In this document: positions 48,898 to 58,030 of the stretch, in pieces | Layout of the letters: the number at the start of each line of letters is the position of its first letter | Numbering within the stretch: position 1 is the stretch's first letter | Position numbers and translations under genes: made by a program | Notes under the pieces: generated by a model | Told to the model about the DNA's origin: nothing | Database searches by the model: none | The model's input: only the letters and a program-made list of their open reading frames with translations | Origin: an uncultured Pelagibacteraceae bacterium | GTDB taxonomy: Bacteria > Pseudomonadota > Alphaproteobacteria > Pelagibacterales > Pelagibacteraceae | Reading direction: 5' to 3' | NCBI GenBank assembly: GCA_902535505.1 | Contig: CACATS010000004.1 | Location: 1 to 62,105 of the forward strand | Length of the DNA stretch: 62,105 nucleotides

Positions 48898-49290
48898 ATG
48901 AAAAATAATATCTTCTTTTATATAAAATATCTGTTCTATTTTTCATTTATAATTCTATTAATTCTATATTTATTCCCAGGAAGCCTAATCGGTTTTCTTC
49001 TTTATGGTGACTTAGGAAGGCAACCAGATCTTATTTCAAATCCGTTAGGAACATCTATTAATCATTTAATATTCTTTTTTTATCTCAGTATTTTGGGATT
49101 TTTATTGAGAAACAACAATAAAAAATTTATTTACAGTTTCTCTTTTTTATTTTTAATTTCAATAATGTTAGAATTATTACATTATTTTATTCCTAATAGA
49201 GCGTTTGAACTAAACGACTTATATGCAAATAGTTTAGGAGTATTGATGGCATATTTCATATTTAAAATTATAAAAAAATTTAAAAATTAG
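48898..49290 (+). CDS. VanZ-like membrane protein
   Basis: A 130-residue protein with four hydrophobic helices (about 8-32, 52-67, 75-93 and 108-124). The third and fourth helices carry the family pattern SIMLELLHYFIPNRAFELNDL, with the following YANSLGVLMAY; an acidic-N-D-xxAN-xxG motif is shared with VanZ proteins. Function is unknown outside teicoplanin resistance. The next gene begins at the base after its stop, so the two are cotranscribed. Confidence 0.75.
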   Translation: MKNNIFFYIKYLFYFSFIILLILYLFPGSLIGFLLYGDLGRQPDLISNPLGTSINHLIFFFYLSILGFLLRNNNKKFIYSFSFLFLISIMLELLHYFIPNRAFELNDLYANSLGVLMAYFIFKIIKKFKN

Positions 49291-49788
49291 ATGTTCATAC
49301 GTTTTATTATTATTTTTTTAATTTTTGTTTCTAAAGTTACTGCTGAAGAAATATCAGGAATACCAAAAATTATAGATGGTGATACAGTCCACATAAATAA
49401 TTATAAATTTAGATTAGAAGGTATAGATGCTCCAGAAATGAAACAACAATGTAAAAAAAAATCTTTAAAAATTTCATCCACAATTGGTTTTTCATTTTAC
49501 AAAGATTACAACTGCGGACAAGTTTCAAAAACAAAACTAAAAGCTAAAATAAATGGATCAAAAATTAAATGTATATTTACATCAAAAGATAGGTACAAAA
49601 GATATATAGCAACTTGTTTTAAAGGAGAAACAAACTTAAATCAGTGGATGGTGAGAAATGGATACGCAATAGCATATAGAAGGTACTCAAAAAAATATGT
49701 GTCCGATGAAGATTTTGCTAAAGAAAAAAAATTAGGATTGTGGCAGGGAAAGTTTATGTATCCAGAAAAATGGAGAAAGCTTAAGTAA
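49291..49788 (+). CDS. Secreted thermonuclease-like nuclease (SNase domain)
   Basis: A 165-residue exported nuclease with a staphylococcal-nuclease OB fold. The signal peptide covers residues 1-18 (cleavage likely after VTA). Catalytic features are IIDGDTVHINNYKFRLEGID (first Asp and Arg), and the RYKRYIATC segment, with the final WMVRNGYAIAYRRYSKKY block. It may degrade extracellular or periplasmic nucleic acid for phosphate and bases; this role is inferred. Directly abuts the VanZ-like gene. Confidence 0.85.
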   Translation: MFIRFIIIFLIFVSKVTAEEISGIPKIIDGDTVHINNYKFRLEGIDAPEMKQQCKKKSLKISSTIGFSFYKDYNCGQVSKTKLKAKINGSKIKCIFTSKDRYKRYIATCFKGETNLNQWMVRNGYAIAYRRYSKKYVSDEDFAKEKKLGLWQGKFMYPEKWRKLK

Positions 49789-49808
49789 TTTTTAGTATAA
49801 ATTACTAA

Positions 49809-50408
49809 GTGATTCATTTTAAAAAAGTAATATTAATATTAATATCTTTTATTTTAGTTGCCTGTTCGTCAATTCCTAAAAATACTCAAAATAGTTGCGC
49901 TATCTTTGAGGAAAGATATTTGTGGTACAAACATTCTAAGGCTTCCTATGAAAAATGGGGAGCACCAATTCATTTACAACTAGCTTTTGTAAAAAAAGAA
50001 AGCGACTTTAATTGGCTTGCAAAACCCCCAAGAACTAAATTATTTAAAGTAATACCATTTAAAAGACCTTCATCTTCATTTGGATATTCTCAGGCTGTGA
50101 AGGGAACTTGGGAACAATATAAAAGAGAAACAAACAACCCTTTGGCTACAAGAGCAAGGTTTAAAGATTCAGTAGATTTTATAGGTTGGTATATTCATAA
50201 AACAAATAAAATATTAAAAATTTCAAAAAAAGACCCTTATCGACAATATTTAGCATATTATAAGGGTTGGGGAGATTATAAAAATTATTCAAAAGATAAA
50301 AAAGCTATAATATATGCAAAGTCTGTGAAAGATATGGCAAGTAAATATAGAAAACAATTAACGCGCTGCAAAAAAAATCTAGATAAAAACAAATATATTA
50401 TTTTTTAA
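49809..50408 (+). CDS. Lytic-transglycosylase-like lipoprotein
   Basis: A 199-residue probable outer-membrane lipoprotein starting at GTG. The lipobox is LVACSS with Cys19. The region HLQLAFVKKESDFNW contains a probable catalytic Glu, followed by SSFGYSQAVKGTWEQYK, which matches the ES-x-W...GxxQ layout of SLT-type transglycosylases. It would cleave peptidoglycan to 1,6-anhydromuropeptides, linking it with the amgK/murU-like genes 2 kb upstream. Its end overlaps the convergent RND pump gene by 11 bp. Confidence 0.78.
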   Translation: MIHFKKVILILISFILVACSSIPKNTQNSCAIFEERYLWYKHSKASYEKWGAPIHLQLAFVKKESDFNWLAKPPRTKLFKVIPFKRPSSSFGYSQAVKGTWEQYKRETNNPLATRARFKDSVDFIGWYIHKTNKILKISKKDPYRQYLAYYKGWGDYKNYSKDKKAIIYAKSVKDMASKYRKQLTRCKKNLDKNKYIIF

Positions 50409-53400
50409 GCTGTTTTTTTAATTCAATTTCAACTGCATCAATTCTCTTGGTTCCTCTTCCAACAATTGTGTAAACAGTAGGGATTACATAGAGAGTAAAA
50501 AATGTTGAAAATAACATTCCGCCAAATATTGTTATACCAACAGTTAATCGACTTGCAGCTCCAGGCCCAGTTCCAAGAATAAGTGGTAAAACTCCAATAA
50601 TTGTTGAGATACTTGTCATTAGAATAGGTCTTAGCCTTATAGCGGCAGCTTCAAATACAGCAACTTCTAAATTTTTTCCTTCCTTCCTCAACTGATTTGC
50701 AAATTCCACAATTAGGATACCGTTTTTAGCTGAGAGACCAATCAAAATGATTAATGCTATTTGACTATAAACATTCAATGAAGACCCAACTACAAGTAAA
50801 CCAATTAATCCACCAAGGATAGCCATAGGCACAGTTAACATAATTGTCAATGGATGCCTCCAGCTTTCAAACTGAGCACTCATAGCAAGGTATGCAGTAA
50901 TTAATGCTAAGGCAAATATTACATAAAGTTCAGTGTTGGTTTTTTTATACTCTTCACTTTCACCTTTATAGGCAATTTTTGCTTGAGGTGTATTTTGTTC
51001 TACCACACTTACTAAAAACTTTAGAGCCTCATCAAGCGAATAGTCTCCTACAAGTCGTGCTGAGATAGTAACTGCTTTTTGTCTATTGTATCTTGCTAAG
51101 AATGGAGATTGTCCCTCTTCATCGTATGCAACTAAGTTTGACACAGAGACAAGCTTCCCATTATTTTTAGATCTTACAAAAACTTTACTTATACTATCTG
51201 GTTCTTGTCTATCTTTGATATCACCTTGCAAAATTATAGAATATTCCTTTCCATCCCTTGTAAAGTTTGTGACTCTTTTTGAACCAAAAATTGTTTCTAT
51301 AGTTTTTCCAATATCTTCTGTTGAAACCCCTAAATCAGCGGCTTTTTTTTGATCTATTTTTACATTTAATTGAGGTTTGTTCAGATCAAAGTCATCTTGA
51401 ATAGAAGTAAGACCGGGATTTTTTCTTGCCTCTTTTTTAATTATTTCTTTCCACTCAATCAATTGTTCATATGTATTACCTAGAACAACAAATTGAACTG
51501 GACTTTCTATTCCGCCAGTCCTTATCCCTTGAGGCATTATTGGAAAAGCCAAAACACCCGGCACTCTAGCAATTTTTCCAAAGGACTCTCTCATTATCTC
51601 AACACCATGACGATCTCGTTTAGCCCAAGGCTCTAAAAGAACAATTATAAAACCACTATTAACTTGTTTAGCCGATTTTCCAAAACCTGGAACTCGCATT
51701 ATTAATTTTCTGTATTCACCTTTTCCTACACTTGGCAGTAACAATTCTTCTATTTCTTCGGCTCTATCTTTGGTAAAATTAAAACCTGAACCTTGTGGAG
51801 CCTTTACAATAACAAAAAATGCTCCTCTGTCTTCAGGAGCAATTAATTCTTTCTTAGCAAAATTAAAAAAGAATATTGTTAATGCAAGAGTACCCAATAA
51901 AAAAATAGTTATTGTTTTTCTTTTCTTTATCCAATTTAATAGTGAAACTTTATAAAGATAAGTGAGATCTTTTAAATATTTCTCAAATTTTAAAACAATT
52001 TTTGATTTTTGCATATCTTTTTGCAAAAATTTGCTAGCTAACATCGGACTTAATGACAACGCAACAAAGCTAGAAATTATCACAGCTGATGCAAGTGTAA
52101 TTGCTGTTTGAGTAAAAAGAACTCCTGTAATTCCTTTAATAAAAATTAGAGGCACAAATACTGCTACCAACACAACAGTTGTGGCTATTATTGCAAAGGA
52201 TACCTGCTTAGCACCTTTGTAAGCTGCAACTAAAGGTGTATCTCCTAACTCAATTCTTCTCACTATATTTTCAAGCATCACAATAGCATCATCAACCACA
52301 ATACCGATAGCTAGTACTAAGGCCATCAAAGTAAAAAGGTTAATTGAAAAATCAAAAACATAAATTGATAAAAAAGTTGAGATTAATGAAACAGGCAAAG
52401 CTATTAAAGGGACGATCAAAGCTCTAAGGTTGCCTAAAAATAGATAAATAATAATCGTTACCAATATCAATGCAATGATCAGCGTTTTATAAACTTCTTT
52501 AATAGCAGATTTAATATAATTACTTCTATCAAATGAAACTTCTAAAGTAGTGCCTGGTGGTAAACTTGGTTTCAGTTCTTTTATCTTATTTTTGATCCCA
52601 TTAGCCACAGCTATAGTGTTAGCGTCAGATTGTTGATATATCCCTATCCCAACAACTTGCTTTCCGTTACCTTTAAAAAGAGTTCTTGTTGACTCAGCTC
52701 CTAATTCGATTCTTGAAACATCTGACAAGGTTATGATTGAACCGTCCTTAGCTCTTTTTAGTGGTAGATTTTTATAATTCTCAACTTCTTTATAAGCTTT
52801 ATCAAGTTTTATAGTTAGATCGATATCCCTTGACTCAATTCGCCCAGCTGGAAATTCTGTATTTTCACTTCTTAGGACCGCTTCTACTTCTTGAGTGGTT
52901 AGATCTCTTGCAGCTAAAGCGATTGGATCTAGCCAAACTCTTAGTGAAAGTTCTCTTTGACCACCAAGACGAACTCTTCCTACGCCATCAACAGTTGAGA
53001 AAGTGTCAGTTAAATATCTATCAGCATAATCAGTCAACTCTAAATCAGTCATTGTTTCAGAATTAAAAGATAACCACATAGTAGTCCTCATCCCCGCGCT
53101 TTGTTTGAAAATTTCAGGCTGTTCTGCTCCCTCCGGTAAATTATCTAACACTCTTGATACTGAACTTCTTACATCGTTAGCAACATCATCTAAATCTAGA
53201 CTAGTTTCAAAAGTAAGTGTAATTCTTGAGCTCTCATCCTCACTAAAAGAGTCAATCGTTTCTAAACCTGGTGTTCCTCCAACAAAATCTTCAATTTTTT
53301 GAGTTATTTGAGTATCAACTATCTCTGCTGAGGCACCCCTATAATCAGTTTGAATAGTTACAACAGGAGGCTGGACATCTGGAAGCTCGTCAGTGGGAAT

Positions 53401-53493
53401 TTCTTGAAAAGTAACAAGACCAAATATCACTAGTACTAAGCTCATTACTGATGCTACTACAGGTCTTTTTATAGATAAGTCTGTTAAAAACAT
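50398..53493 (-). CDS. RND efflux pump, inner-membrane transporter
   Basis: A 1031-residue HAE1-type RND transporter (AcrB/MexF superfamily) that uses proton flow to export small molecules. Two homologous halves of six helices each and large periplasmic loops are present. The TM4 proton-relay aspartates are in LVLAIGIVVDDAIVMLENIV, and the TM10 lysine is in GLSAKNGILIVEFANQL. The adaptor gene abuts it upstream. No outer-membrane TolC-like partner is in the window. The substrate is unknown; this subgroup (short adaptor) often resembles MexB-like multidrug or MdtB-type pumps. Confidence 0.95.
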   Translation of the reverse strand: MFLTDLSIKRPVVASVMSLVLVIFGLVTFQEIPTDELPDVQPPVVTIQTDYRGASAEIVDTQITQKIEDFVGGTPGLETIDSFSEDESSRITLTFETSLDLDDVANDVRSSVSRVLDNLPEGAEQPEIFKQSAGMRTTMWLSFNSETMTDLELTDYADRYLTDTFSTVDGVGRVRLGGQRELSLRVWLDPIALAARDLTTQEVEAVLRSENTEFPAGRIESRDIDLTIKLDKAYKEVENYKNLPLKRAKDGSIITLSDVSRIELGAESTRTLFKGNGKQVVGIGIYQQSDANTIAVANGIKNKIKELKPSLPPGTTLEVSFDRSNYIKSAIKEVYKTLIIALILVTIIIYLFLGNLRALIVPLIALPVSLISTFLSIYVFDFSINLFTLMALVLAIGIVVDDAIVMLENIVRRIELGDTPLVAAYKGAKQVSFAIIATTVVLVAVFVPLIFIKGITGVLFTQTAITLASAVIISSFVALSLSPMLASKFLQKDMQKSKIVLKFEKYLKDLTYLYKVSLLNWIKKRKTITIFLLGTLALTIFFFNFAKKELIAPEDRGAFFVIVKAPQGSGFNFTKDRAEEIEELLLPSVGKGEYRKLIMRVPGFGKSAKQVNSGFIIVLLEPWAKRDRHGVEIMRESFGKIARVPGVLAFPIMPQGIRTGGIESPVQFVVLGNTYEQLIEWKEIIKKEARKNPGLTSIQDDFDLNKPQLNVKIDQKKAADLGVSTEDIGKTIETIFGSKRVTNFTRDGKEYSIILQGDIKDRQEPDSISKVFVRSKNNGKLVSVSNLVAYDEEGQSPFLARYNRQKAVTISARLVGDYSLDEALKFLVSVVEQNTPQAKIAYKGESEEYKKTNTELYVIFALALITAYLAMSAQFESWRHPLTIMLTVPMAILGGLIGLLVVGSSLNVYSQIALIILIGLSAKNGILIVEFANQLRKEGKNLEVAVFEAAAIRLRPILMTSISTIIGVLPLILGTGPGAASRLTVGITIFGGMLFSTFFTLYVIPTVYTIVGRGTKRIDAVEIELKKQLKK

Positions 53494-54366
53494 TTAATTT
53501 TTAGGATTAATAATTTTTATTTTGGCATTATTTCTTACTTTTGAGACACCTTCTGTAATTACAAAGTCGCCCTCATTTATTCCAGAGATAACAGAAACCT
53601 TACCGAAATTTCTTTTACCTATTTTAATATCTTTTTTTTCAGCAGTATCATCTTTTACTGTATAAACAAAAGCTGTGCTTCCCTGAATCGTTACAGCACT
53701 CTCAGGAACACCGATTTGATTTATTTCGTCATATATGACTTTTACAGTCATTAATTGCCCTGGAATAATCTCGAAGCTTGAATTATCTACTAAAACTCTA
53801 GATAAAATTGATCTTGTGGAAGGATCTATTCTTGAGCTAACTGTCTCAATTTTTCCTTGAAAAATTTTTTTAAATGCCGAACTCGTAATATCTGCCCTAA
53901 GTCCTTTTTTAAGTATACTTACATAGTTTTCTGGAACTTTAATATCTATTACTATCTTTTTTAAATCATCTAAAGTCACTAATAAACTTTCCGAGCCTAA
54001 AACACCTTGAGCAATTTCTCGTTTACCTAATTTTCCTTCAAAGTCAGCAATTATTTCTTCACCACTTTTAAGTCTCAAAATTACTTCACCTTTTTTTACA
54101 AATCTATTTTCAATATTTAAATTTCCAGATACTTCACTTGTTTTAATTCTATAGGTCTTTGAATTTTGAGCAATGGCAGTTCCAAATGTTTCAATGCTTT
54201 TATAAAATAAAGATTTTTCAACTTGCTCAACAATTACTCCTGGAGCAGGTCTTACACTAAATTTTTTCTTAAAGTGCAAACCGATAAAATGTCTTGCAGC
54301 TATAATTGTGAAAATAACTATAAAAAAGATGATTAAAAAAATTTTTAATTTTGAAAATGTTTTCAT
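53494..54366 (-). CDS. RND pump periplasmic adaptor (membrane-fusion protein)
   Basis: The adaptor that links the RND transporter to an outer-membrane channel. An N-terminal membrane anchor (about 8-25) is followed by a short lipoyl/barrel-sandwich domain, a beta-barrel (ITSSAFKKIFQGKIETVSSRID) and a membrane-proximal domain (GVPESAVTIQGSTAFVYTV). At 290 residues it is short: the alpha-hairpin present in AcrA is essentially missing. The ATG at 54366 forms an ATGA overlap with the sseA stop and gives a proper signal sequence; a start nine codons upstream (54393) is less likely. Confidence 0.9.
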   Translation of the reverse strand: MKTFSKLKIFLIIFFIVIFTIIAARHFIGLHFKKKFSVRPAPGVIVEQVEKSLFYKSIETFGTAIAQNSKTYRIKTSEVSGNLNIENRFVKKGEVILRLKSGEEIIADFEGKLGKREIAQGVLGSESLLVTLDDLKKIVIDIKVPENYVSILKKGLRADITSSAFKKIFQGKIETVSSRIDPSTRSILSRVLVDNSSFEIIPGQLMTVKVIYDEINQIGVPESAVTIQGSTAFVYTVKDDTAEKKDIKIGKRNFGKVSVISGINEGDFVITEGVSKVRNNAKIKIINPKN

Positions 54367-55181
54367 TTTTTCTCTAGTCCGTACTCTGACCATGAGCCGT
54401 CATAGATAGTTGGTTTTTTACCACTTATGATAGAATTAGCTAGTCCTAAAATACATGCAGTAACACCAGATCCACATGTAAAAGCTATATCTTTATCATT
54501 GTCTATTTTATTTTTGTCAAAAATATTGATCAATTCATCTCTTTTTTTAAAAGTACGATCGTCGTTTAATAGCAATTGGAAAGGCAAATTTTTAGAACCC
54601 TGAACATGACCACTTCTCAAACCTTGTCTTGGTTCTGGCTGCAGACCTAAAAATCTTTGTTTACTTCTAGCGTCTATTAGCTGAAATTTTTTTCTTGTTA
54701 TATTATCTTCAACTTGTTTTTTATTTATAACAATAGATTTATCCTCTTTAGCTTTATAGTTTGTCCTAGAAATTTTTGCTGCTTCTTTTGAAGTTAGTCT
54801 TTTTTCTTTTAACCACTTTTTAAAGTCTCCATCTAATACTGAAACGAGATTGGTATCATGACCAAAGTAAATAAAAGTATACCAAACTCTACATGAACTG
54901 TAGACATCAGAATTGTCATAAATAATTACATGGTCAGAGTTTTTTAAACCTAGATTGGAAACAATTTCTTCCCATTTTTGCATTGACGGCAGCATATGTG
55001 GTAAAGAAGTATTTTGATCTGAATTTTTGTCAATATCAAAAAAAATTGAATTTTTTATATGATTCAAATTAAATTCTTCTTCAGCATTTCTATTTGAATT
55101 AGGCAAACACCAGGTAGCATCTAGTACTTTTACTGTATCAATATTTTTTTCCAACCATTCCGTAGTAACAAGTTGTTTCAT
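54363..55181 (-). CDS. sseA: 3-mercaptopyruvate/thiosulfate sulfurtransferase
   Basis: A 272-residue tandem rhodanese. The inactive N-terminal domain is followed by a C-terminal domain with catalytic C236 in TCGSGVTACILG; the CGSGV loop favours mercaptopyruvate over thiosulfate. The conserved IDARSKQRFLGLQPEPR linker segment and GHVQGSKNLPF are visible. It overlaps msrA by one base (TAATG) and the RND adaptor by 4 bp (ATGA), so all four genes from msrA to the pump form one operon. How sulfur transfer relates to the pump is unclear. Confidence 0.92.
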   Translation of the reverse strand: MKQLVTTEWLEKNIDTVKVLDATWCLPNSNRNAEEEFNLNHIKNSIFFDIDKNSDQNTSLPHMLPSMQKWEEIVSNLGLKNSDHVIIYDNSDVYSSCRVWYTFIYFGHDTNLVSVLDGDFKKWLKEKRLTSKEAAKISRTNYKAKEDKSIVINKKQVEDNITRKKFQLIDARSKQRFLGLQPEPRQGLRSGHVQGSKNLPFQLLLNDDRTFKKRDELINIFDKNKIDNDKDIAFTCGSGVTACILGLANSIISGKKPTIYDGSWSEYGLEKK

Positions 55182-55627
55182 TATCTATTCTTTTCAAAGT
55201 ATCTTTGATGATATTCTTCTGCTTTACAATAATTTTTAAGTTGAGAAATATTTGTTTGAATTTTTCCATTAAGCTCTTTATTAAAAATTTCTAGAACTTC
55301 TTTAGCTTCTTTTTTTTGATCTTCATCTTCATAAAAGATTTCACTTCGATATTGAGTTCCAATATCAGGAAATTGCATATCTTTTTGAGTAGGATCGTGC
55401 ATCTTAAAAAACAAATCTAAAATTTTTTTGAAGGAAATTATTTTCTCGTCAAAAGTTAATCTTACAACCTCTGCATGACCAGTGCTTCCCTTACAAACTT
55501 CTTCGTAGGATACGACAGGATTGTGCCCACCAGCATAGCCTACCTCAGTATCAATAATACCTGGTTTGTTTTTAAAGTTTTCCTCAGGGCCCCAGAAGCA
55601 CCCTAGTCCGAGTGTACATTTCTTCAT
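55181..55627 (-). CDS. msrA: Peptide methionine sulfoxide reductase MsrA
   Basis: Repairs oxidised methionine (S-sulfoxide) in proteins using thioredoxin. The nucleophile is C10 in GLGCFWGPEE; GHAEVVRLTFDE and TQKDMQFPDIGTQYRSEIFY are conserved blocks, and C133 in LKNYCKAEEYHQRYF is the resolving cysteine. At 148 residues it is compact but complete. It starts the - strand operon with sseA and the RND pump, divergent from the DMT exporter gene. Confidence 0.95.
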   Translation of the reverse strand: MKKCTLGLGCFWGPEENFKNKPGIIDTEVGYAGGHNPVVSYEEVCKGSTGHAEVVRLTFDEKIISFKKILDLFFKMHDPTQKDMQFPDIGTQYRSEIFYEDEDQKKEAKEVLEIFNKELNGKIQTNISQLKNYCKAEEYHQRYFEKNR

Positions 55628-55659
55628 AAGTTAATTATACAGATAATGAGGATATTAAA

Positions 55660-56538
55660 TTGTTTACACGAAATCAATTAGGCGTATTGTACGGTATTGC
55701 ATCAGTTGCATGTTTTGCGATGATGGATGCAAGTGTTAAATGGTTAGATATGTTTCCTGTAGGTCAAGTTTTGTTTTCAAGGTTCTTTTTTGGCTTGATA
55801 CCAATTTTGTTGCTTGTTCCTCGAGGTGAATTTAAAACTTTTTATAAAACAAGTAGACCCAAGTTACATGCCTTTAGAGCAATTACAGGTACGCTAGCAA
55901 TTATTGCTTTATTTATAGCGCTTAGAGAAATACCTTTAGCCGATGTAGTAAGCTTAACTTTTGGTGGCCCTATTTTCGTTACGTTAGGATCAATATTTTT
56001 TTTATCAGAAAAAGTTGGAGTTAAAAGATGGCTTGCAGTGTTAATTGGTTTTTTTGGAATGCTACTTATCGTAAAACCTGCTTATGAAGAATTAAATATA
56101 TATTATATTTTTCCAATAATTTTTTGTATTTTTTTTGCTTGTGTCGCTTTAAGCATAAGAAGCCTTTCTTCAACAGAACCAAATTACAGAATAGCACTGT
56201 ATTTCTCACTTTTAAGTATGATCGTGGGATTATTAACTTTGCCATTTGGATGGGTAATGCCGAATAAATTTGAATTATTTCTTTTAATTTTTACAGGACT
56301 TGTTGGCTCGGTAGCTAATATACTTTTAACTGTTTCATTAAGGTATGCCGAAGCTTCACTAGTAACTCCAACTAAATATTTAAATTTAGTTTTCGCGATT
56401 CTATTAGGTTATTTTATATGGAGTGAAATACCAAAACTCTTAACACTAGTTGGTGCTGGATTAATAATTATAAGTTCTGTGATTATTTTTATGAGAGAGT
56501 CTGAACTTAAAAAGAAGGTAGTAAGTTCTAGACCGTGA
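55660..56538 (+). CDS. DMT-superfamily transporter (EamA domains)
   Basis: A 292-residue inner-membrane protein with ten predicted helices in two EamA repeats. The first begins YGIASVACFAMMDASVKWL and contains SRFFFGLIPILLL; the second contains SLRYAEASLVTPTKYLNLVFAILLGYFIW in its central helices (read at about 224-252). The start is TTG, supported by GAGGA at 55648-55652; the nearby ATG at 55646 is out of frame and stops soon. Such proteins export or import small metabolites; the substrate is unknown. Its stop overlaps the GTG of the glycosylase gene. Confidence 0.88.
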   Translation: MFTRNQLGVLYGIASVACFAMMDASVKWLDMFPVGQVLFSRFFFGLIPILLLVPRGEFKTFYKTSRPKLHAFRAITGTLAIIALFIALREIPLADVVSLTFGGPIFVTLGSIFFLSEKVGVKRWLAVLIGFFGMLLIVKPAYEELNIYYIFPIIFCIFFACVALSIRSLSSTEPNYRIALYFSLLSMIVGLLTLPFGWVMPNKFELFLLIFTGLVGSVANILLTVSLRYAEASLVTPTKYLNLVFAILLGYFIWSEIPKLLTLVGAGLIIISSVIIFMRESELKKKVVSSRP

Positions 56539-57158
56539 GAAATTATCCAAGTTATTGGTTAAAAGCTATTAAGATTTTATCAAGAAAAGATAAGGTTTTA
56601 AAAAATCTCATACTCAAATATAATGACAAGTTCTTAACAACTAGAAAAGATATTTTTTATTCTCTTTGCAAAAGTATAGTTGGTCAACAAATAAGTGTTT
56701 CGGCAGCAAATTCTGTATTTAAAAAGTTTCAGATGAAATCTAAAAAAATTAATCCTGTTAATGTATCTAAGTTGTCATTATCTCAACTGAAATCTTGTGG
56801 TTTGAGTAGACAAAAAGCTTTGGGCATAAAAGAATTGTCAATTAAATTTGTTAAAAAAGAATTTGATCCAAAATTGATTAATAAAATGAGTGATGAAGAT
56901 GCTATAATTTATTTGTCAAATCTTAGACAGATTGGAAGGTGGAGTGCTGAGATGATATTATTATTTACTTACAATCGATCAAATATATGGCCGTTACAGG
57001 ATATCGGTCTACTTAGAGCAATTTCTAATAACTATAAAAAGAAATATTATCCTCCAAAAAGTTTTTTAAATAAACTTTATAAAAAATTTACTCCCTATTG
57101 TTCAGTTGCCACATGGTACCTTTGGCGTAGTATTGATGATGAACCAATTCAGTATTAA
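56535..57158 (+). CDS. DNA-3-methyladenine glycosylase II (AlkA-like)
   Basis: A 207-residue HhH-GPD glycosylase that removes alkylated purines from DNA. Landmarks are SLCKSIVGQQISVSAANSVF near the N-terminus, the helix-hairpin-helix LSNLRQIGRWSAEMILLF and the catalytic Asp near residue 156 in WPLQDIGLLRAI. It lacks the N-terminal TBP-like domain of E. coli AlkA, so it resembles the compact MAG1/AlkA form. The start is GTG in a GTGA overlap with the DMT gene. The convergent DUF1330 gene overlaps its stop by 4 bp. Confidence 0.9.
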   Translation: MRNYPSYWLKAIKILSRKDKVLKNLILKYNDKFLTTRKDIFYSLCKSIVGQQISVSAANSVFKKFQMKSKKINPVNVSKLSLSQLKSCGLSRQKALGIKELSIKFVKKEFDPKLINKMSDEDAIIYLSNLRQIGRWSAEMILLFTYNRSNIWPLQDIGLLRAISNNYKKKYYPPKSFLNKLYKKFTPYCSVATWYLWRSIDDEPIQY

Positions 57159-57442
57159 GTCCCTTCAACTGTTTGGTGTTGTCTGTCTGCAAAACCCTTA
57201 AGAATCGAGTGTGCAGCTTGATATTCTTTTGAGTTATAAAAGTTATTTGCTTCATCATAAGATGGGAACTCAATTATAACTGTTCTTGGAGATTTATCTC
57301 CTTCATTAGATGTGGATCTACCACCCCTTATTAAAAATTTTCCTTTATATTTTTCAACTGCTGCTCTAGCTTTGACTGCATATTCCTTCAACTTTTCTTC
57401 ATTATTTATATTTTTATAAACACACACTACATATCCTTTCAT
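57155..57442 (-). CDS. DUF1330 protein
   Basis: A 95-residue protein of the DUF1330 (dimeric alpha-beta barrel) family. Typical elements: GYVVCVYKNINNEEKLKEYA at the N-terminus, YKGKFLIRGGR in the centre and RTVIIEFPSYDEANNFYNSKEY near the end. No activity is established for the family. It stands alone, convergent with the glycosylase gene and divergent from the phosphoribosyltransferase gene across 33 bp; ACAAGGAG-type ribosome-binding sequence (AAGGAGTTGTAA before the ATG) supports the start. Confidence 0.85.
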   Translation of the reverse strand: MKGYVVCVYKNINNEEKLKEYAVKARAAVEKYKGKFLIRGGRSTSNEGDKSPRTVIIEFPSYDEANNFYNSKEYQAAHSILKGFADRQHQTVEGT

Positions 57443-57475
57443 TTACAACTCCTTATAAATAAATTAGCTTTCTTC

Positions 57476-58003
57476 ATGGCAGATAAACTTATCATTGATT
57501 GGAAAGAGTACAATCAAATCGTAGAGAAACTAGCCATACAAATTCATAAAAGTGGCTTTAAGCCAAATTTACTCATCGGAATTATGAGAGGCGGTGCTCC
57601 GATCATTGATGTATTGAGTCGTGTGTTTAAACTAAAATGCGCTTATTTAGCAGTAGAGTCCTATTCTGGTGAGGGCGTCGAAGACCAGCAAGGAGATTTA
57701 GTTTTTTCAAGGGAAATGAGTTCAACCGTTCAAGAAATGAGTGGAAATATTCTATTATGTGATGATTTATCCGATACTGGAATTACATTAAATAAAAGTA
57801 TCGATTGGTTAAAAAAATATCCACCTTTGAAAGGGAAAATAAAAGAAATTAAAACAGCTGTCTTATGGAAGAAAAAAGACTCTACTTTTGAACCTGATTT
57901 TTGCGCACAAAGATTAGACAGCAATCCTTGGATTGTCCAACCGTTTGAGCATTATGAAGAGATTAAGGTTGAGGATTTAATAGAGAAACATCAGAAGAAT
58001 TAA
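57476..58003 (+). CDS. Purine phosphoribosyltransferase (Gpt/Xgpt-like)
   Basis: Type I phosphoribosyltransferase of 175 residues that converts a purine base plus PRPP to a nucleotide. The PRPP motif is ILLCDDLSDTGITL at about 94-107, the N-terminal loop is LLIGIMRGGAPIIDVLS, and the C-terminal NPWIVQPFEHYEEI fits xanthine/hypoxanthine-guanine enzymes. It is convergent with a purine-type NCS2 permease, an obvious partner for salvage of imported bases. Exact base preference is not determinable. Confidence 0.88.
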   Translation: MADKLIIDWKEYNQIVEKLAIQIHKSGFKPNLLIGIMRGGAPIIDVLSRVFKLKCAYLAVESYSGEGVEDQQGDLVFSREMSSTVQEMSGNILLCDDLSDTGITLNKSIDWLKKYPPLKGKIKEIKTAVLWKKKDSTFEPDFCAQRLDSNPWIVQPFEHYEEIKVEDLIEKHQKN

Positions 58004-58024
58004 GGGCCAGTGTTAACCGGCCCT
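58003..58024. terminator. Bidirectional hairpin between convergent purine-salvage genes
   Basis: AGGGCC (58003-58008) and GGCCCT (58019-58024) pair, with inner GT/AC pairs and one mismatch around a GTTA loop. The stem contains a GGGCC core, rare in this AT-rich window. It is between the stops of the phosphoribosyltransferase and permease genes and could end both transcripts, though T runs are short. Confidence 0.6.
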
Positions 58025-58030
58025 AAACTT

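Noticed and set aside
54367..54393. Longer RND adaptor starting at 54393
   Set aside because: The ATG at 54366 overlaps the sseA stop as ATGA and directly precedes the membrane anchor; the upstream nine codons lie in sseA and disrupt the signal.
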